Origin: Cytophagales bacterium
Lineage (GTDB): Bacteria > Bacteroidota > Bacteroidia > Cytophagales > Cyclobacteriaceae
NCBI GenBank assembly: GCA_033344775.1
Contig: JAWPMT010000004.1
Coordinates: forward strand, 558,001 to 622,000
Length of the DNA: 64,000 nucleotides
Direction: 5' to 3'
The translations under genes and the position numbers were made by a program. Position 1 is the stretch's first letter; each line of letters opens with the position of its first letter. A model generated the notes under the pieces. That model did no database searches. It was not told the DNA's origin and saw nothing but the letters and a program-made list of their open reading frames with translations. Below are positions 62,201 through 64,000 of the stretch, piece after piece.

Positions 62201-64000
62201 TCGTCAACGTCCCGTCGGTATAACTGAATGCATAGTTATCCGCTACGCCACCTGAAGCCGTAATGGCGTAGGTACCTACTGCGCTTGTTGCTTCAGCAGT
62301 AGTTGCTGCGGTTGGTGCTGTACTCAAACTTGTTTCATCGTCCCCATTCTGGAAGCCTGAATAGGTGACTGTCAATGCTGGATTAGCTGCACCATACGTT
62401 TTGCTTTGATCCTCTGCCGTTACACTTAGTGTAGCCTGATTTACCGTCAATGTTCCATCGGTATAGTTGAACGTATAGTTATCCGCTAAGCCACCCGAAG
62501 CTGTGATCGCATAAGTTCCCGTAGGGCTTGTCTCATCAGCCGTGGTACTGGCTGTGGGTTCAGTGGTCAATGACGTCTCATCATCTCCATTCTGGAAGCC
62601 TGAGTAAGTGACTGTCAAAGCAGGATTAGCCGCACCATACGTTTTGCCTTGGTCATCAGCCGTTACACTTAGGGTAGCCTGATCTACCATCAATGTTCCA
62701 TCGGTATAGTTGAACGTATAGTTATCCGCTGAGCCACCCGAAGCTGTGATCACATAAGTTCCTATAGGGCTTGTCTCATCAGCCGTGGTACTGGCTGTGG
62801 GTTCAGTGGTCAATGACGTCTCATCATCTCCATTCTGGAAGCCTGAGTAGGTGACTGTCAATGCTGGATTAGCTGCACCATACGTTTTGCTTTGATCCTC
62901 TGCCGTTACACTTAGTGTAGCCTGATTTACCGTCAATGTTCCATCGGTATAGTTGAACGTATAGTTATCCGCTAAGCCACCCGAAGCTGTGATCGCATAA
63001 GTTCCCGTAGGGCTTGTCTCATCAGCCGTGGTACTGGCTGTGGGTTCGGTGGTCAATGACGTCTCATCATCTCCATTCTGGAAGCCTGAGTAAGTGACTG
63101 TCAAAGCAGGATTAGCCGCACCATACGTTTTGCCTTGGTCATCAGCCGTTACACTTAGTGTAGCTTGATTTACCGTCAGGGTACCATCAGTATAAGTGAA
63201 CGTGTAGTTATCCGCTACGCCACCTGAAGCCGTAATTGCGTAGGTACCTACTGCGCTTGTTGCATCAGCAGTAGTTGCTGCGGTTGGTGCTGTACTCAAA
63301 CTTGTTTCATCGTCCCCATTCCGGAAGCCTGAATAGGTGACTGTCAATGCTGGATTAGCTGCACCATACGTTTTGCCTTGGTCATCAGCCGTTACACTTA
63401 GGGTAGCCTGGTTTATCGTCAACGTCCCGTCGGTATAACTGAATGCATAGTTATCCGCTACGCCACCTGAAGCCGTAATTGCGTAGGTACCTACTGCGCT
63501 TGTTGCATCAGCAGTAGTTGCTGCGGTTGGTGCTGTACTCAAACTTGTTTCATCGTCCCCATTCAGGAAGCCTGAATAGGTGACTGTCAATGCTGGATTA
63601 GCTGCACCATACGTTTTGCTTTGATCCTCTGCCGTTACACTTAGGGTAGCCTGATTGACCGTCAAGGTTCCATCGGTATAGTTGAACGTATAGTTATCCG
63701 CTAAGCCACCCGAAGCTGTGATCGCATAAGTTCCTATAGGGCTTGTCTCATCAGCCGTAGTACTGGCTGTGGGTTCAGTGGTCAATGACGTCTCATCATC
63801 TCCATTCTGGAAGCCTGAGTAAGTGACTGTCAAAGCAGGATTAGCCGCACCATACGTTTTGCCTTGGTCATCAGCCGTTACACTTAGTGTAGCTTGATTT
63901 ACCGTCAGGGTACCATCAGTATAAGTGAACGTGTAGTTATCCGCTACGCCACCTGAAGCCGTAATTGCGTAGGTACCTACTGCGCTTGTTGCATCAGCAG
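59289..64000 (-). CDS. giant MBG-repeat surface protein with type IX secretion sorting domain (partial, N terminus outside window)
   Basis: The frame is open to the window edge, giving about 1569 residues of the C-terminal part; the true start is beyond 64000. From about 61000 to the edge come at least twelve MBG domains of about 81 residues, each with the pattern QATLSVTAxDQxKTYGAANP, then ALTVTYSGFxNGDDxTxL, GTYAITASGG and ADNYxFxYTDGTLTVN. Then follow Ig-like domains (QQIAFDFLPVKTTTDEAFD), a carboxypeptidase-regulatory-like domain (ITGTIRDENGDPFTDG), a second such segment (VQGRVENGDPLPNTLVILK) and the T9SS type A sorting domain (IRVYPNPVQDYFEIRSL ... GLYMVRIITSEGATIQRL). It should be exported through PorSS and attached at the surface, as an adhesin-type stalk. 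Confidence 0.92.
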   Translation of the reverse strand, partial: ADATSAVGTYAITASGGVADNYTFTYTDGTLTVNQATLSVTADDQGKTYGAANPALTVTYSGFQNGDDETSLTTEPTASTTADETSPIGTYAITASGGLADNYTFNYTDGTLTVNQATLSVTAEDQSKTYGAANPALTVTYSGFLNGDDETSLSTAPTAATTADATSAVGTYAITASGGVADNYAFSYTDGTLTINQATLSVTADDQGKTYGAANPALTVTYSGFRNGDDETSLSTAPTAATTADATSAVGTYAITASGGVADNYTFTYTDGTLTVNQATLSVTADDQGKTYGAANPALTVTYSGFQNGDDETSLTTEPTASTTADETSPTGTYAITASGGLADNYTFNYTDGTLTVNQATLSVTAEDQSKTYGAANPALTVTYSGFQNGDDETSLTTEPTASTTADETSPIGTYVITASGGSADNYTFNYTDGTLMVDQATLSVTADDQGKTYGAANPALTVTYSGFQNGDDETSLTTEPTASTTADETSPTGTYAITASGGLADNYTFNYTDGTLTVNQATLSVTAEDQSKTYGAANPALTVTYSGFQNGDDETSLSTAPTAATTAEATSAVGTYAITASGGVADNYAFSYTDGTLTINQATLSVTADDQSKTYGATNPSLTVNYSGFQNGDDATNLTAEPTASTTADETSPTGTYAITASGGAADNYTFTYVDGMLTVDQAALSIQPIDQTISYGDAIPSFTVKYAGFVNNEDAKILTTSPTISTTATSTSGVGTYPITVSGATATNYVISYTDGTLTIDQATLTVTADDQSRMYGAVNPTLTFTYSGFLNGDDATVITTVPTATTTADTTSPVDTYAITTSGGASDNYLFSYVNGTLTINKATLTVTAEDKSKTYGAENPTLTIAYDGFVNDEDASALDVLPTASTLVKVTSEVGTYAINLSGRADDNYELNYVSGTLTVNPAELVISADDQSRAFGEANPTLTVTYTGFVNDENQLVLSTIPVINTTADESSTPGDYAIDVSGAEATNYSITHVAGTLTVMKADQQIAFDFLPVKTTTDEAFDLTATASSGLNISYTSTDETVATVNGATVTIIGAGTTLITASQTGDDNYNAATDVTQQLVVTQANDTRITSSIEIDPIADQTVGNAPITLTAITRPVDAPITWEIISGPATITESVLTLGDQAGLVQVKGSIKETDEYKGSEDVVEFALLDASLVTPIIDFILPTEVLNTATITLTSTVDVQGATTVSEADVIYTVVSGPGTITNTNELSFTDIGRVIVSASLAATAETNAISAQSSVEVIALYSITGTIRDENGDPFTDGIIIVGDLNDLTNSQTTAISADGTYTFSQLRSGDYELFVTPFSIDYVMTFYGDISPVIDEDAIPLGLNITTDLTNVDVTMQLAPQSNIDFLPAEEGGMISFFAQNNQGNGNRFVQGRVENGDPLPNTLVILKTAADEYVAADVTNDLGLIEFTGLPTGDYKLLVDIPGVGTMSASVGVIEGQQVDVTALIDESGAAFNVDEVLSTIPAEMKQIRVYPNPVQDYFEIRSLKRVEQVQVYDLNGRSVQQFGQRDQYDIRELPEGLYMVRIITSEGATIQRLMKQ
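61430..64000 (-). repeat. tandem 243-bp MBG repeat array
   Basis: Units of 243 bp are nearly identical from about 62000 on; for example the same stretch starts at 62575, 62818 and 63061. A higher-order period of 729 bp (three units) is seen: 63061-63271 and 63790-64000 appear identical. Copies toward 61430 are more diverged. Confidence 0.85.

Noticed and set aside
61430-64000. Regular repeats considered as a CRISPR array
   Set aside because: Period is 243 bp, fully coding in one frame, with no short repeat/spacer pattern.

Overview
The window is from a Bacteroidota chromosome, probably a marine Cytophagales-type organism. The evidence is a type IX secretion C-terminal sorting domain on the MBG-repeat protein at 59289-64000, a fused ResB-CcsA (system II) cytochrome c assembly protein, many short Bacteroidota-style lipoproteins, an ECF sigma factor paired with a long transmembrane/beta-barrel anti-sigma-like protein, and a subclass A2-like class A beta-lactamase. 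No rRNA, tRNA, CRISPR array, insertion sequence or prophage was seen.

Layout. 1-5.3 kb: a partial covalent-FAD oxidoreductase, a small lipoprotein, a CREST-type membrane hydrolase and the ECF sigma/anti-sigma pair. 5.6-6.5 kb: a lone sulfotransferase inside a 15-bp inverted repeat. 6.5-17.5 kb: a seven-gene electron-transfer operon on the + strand: ccsBA, a membrane cytochrome b, a membrane-anchored Fe-S flavoprotein, two multihaem cytochromes with 20 and 16 CXXCH motifs, an outer-membrane beta-barrel and an OB-fold lipoprotein. This is the most striking system in the window and reads as a trans-envelope electron conduit. 17.6-20.8 kb: a propeller sensor histidine kinase.

21-33.5 kb holds an apparent metal-limitation cluster. 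Three palindromes of the form TGCAAC-N3-GTTGC(A/G) sit upstream of a thioredoxin-like lipoprotein plus DUF1826 gene, between a frameshifted merC and a small secreted protein, and between a paralogue of that protein and mogA. Two COG0523 GTPases (29.2 and 40.7 kb) and peptidase, MsrB and beta-lactamase genes lie in or near it. 33.6-45.2 kb: a glyoxalase/cytochrome c/rhodanese fusion, a tandem palindromic repeat, a tyrosine phosphatase, a transglutaminase-like protein, an amidohydrolase, a second ECF sigma pair, a hydrolase, a propeller lipoprotein, and a DUF4199/membrane-bound LuxR pair.

45.3-49.0 kb is an accessory stretch, all on the - strand and visibly AT-rich: an LRR/zinc-knuckle protein, an HNH-like protein, a two-helix membrane protein overlapping a 44-residue proline-rich microprotein, and a second two-helix membrane protein. 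It resembles a small defence or conflict island. 49.3-55.0 kb: a cobalamin riboswitch drives cobU-cobT-cobS-cobC, with a TonB-dependent receptor nearby. 55.4-59.2 kb: an AraC-type regulator divergent from a DUF1761 gene, selO and a STAS-like protein. 59.3 kb to the end: the 3' part of a giant MBG-repeat surface protein built from 243-bp tandem units.
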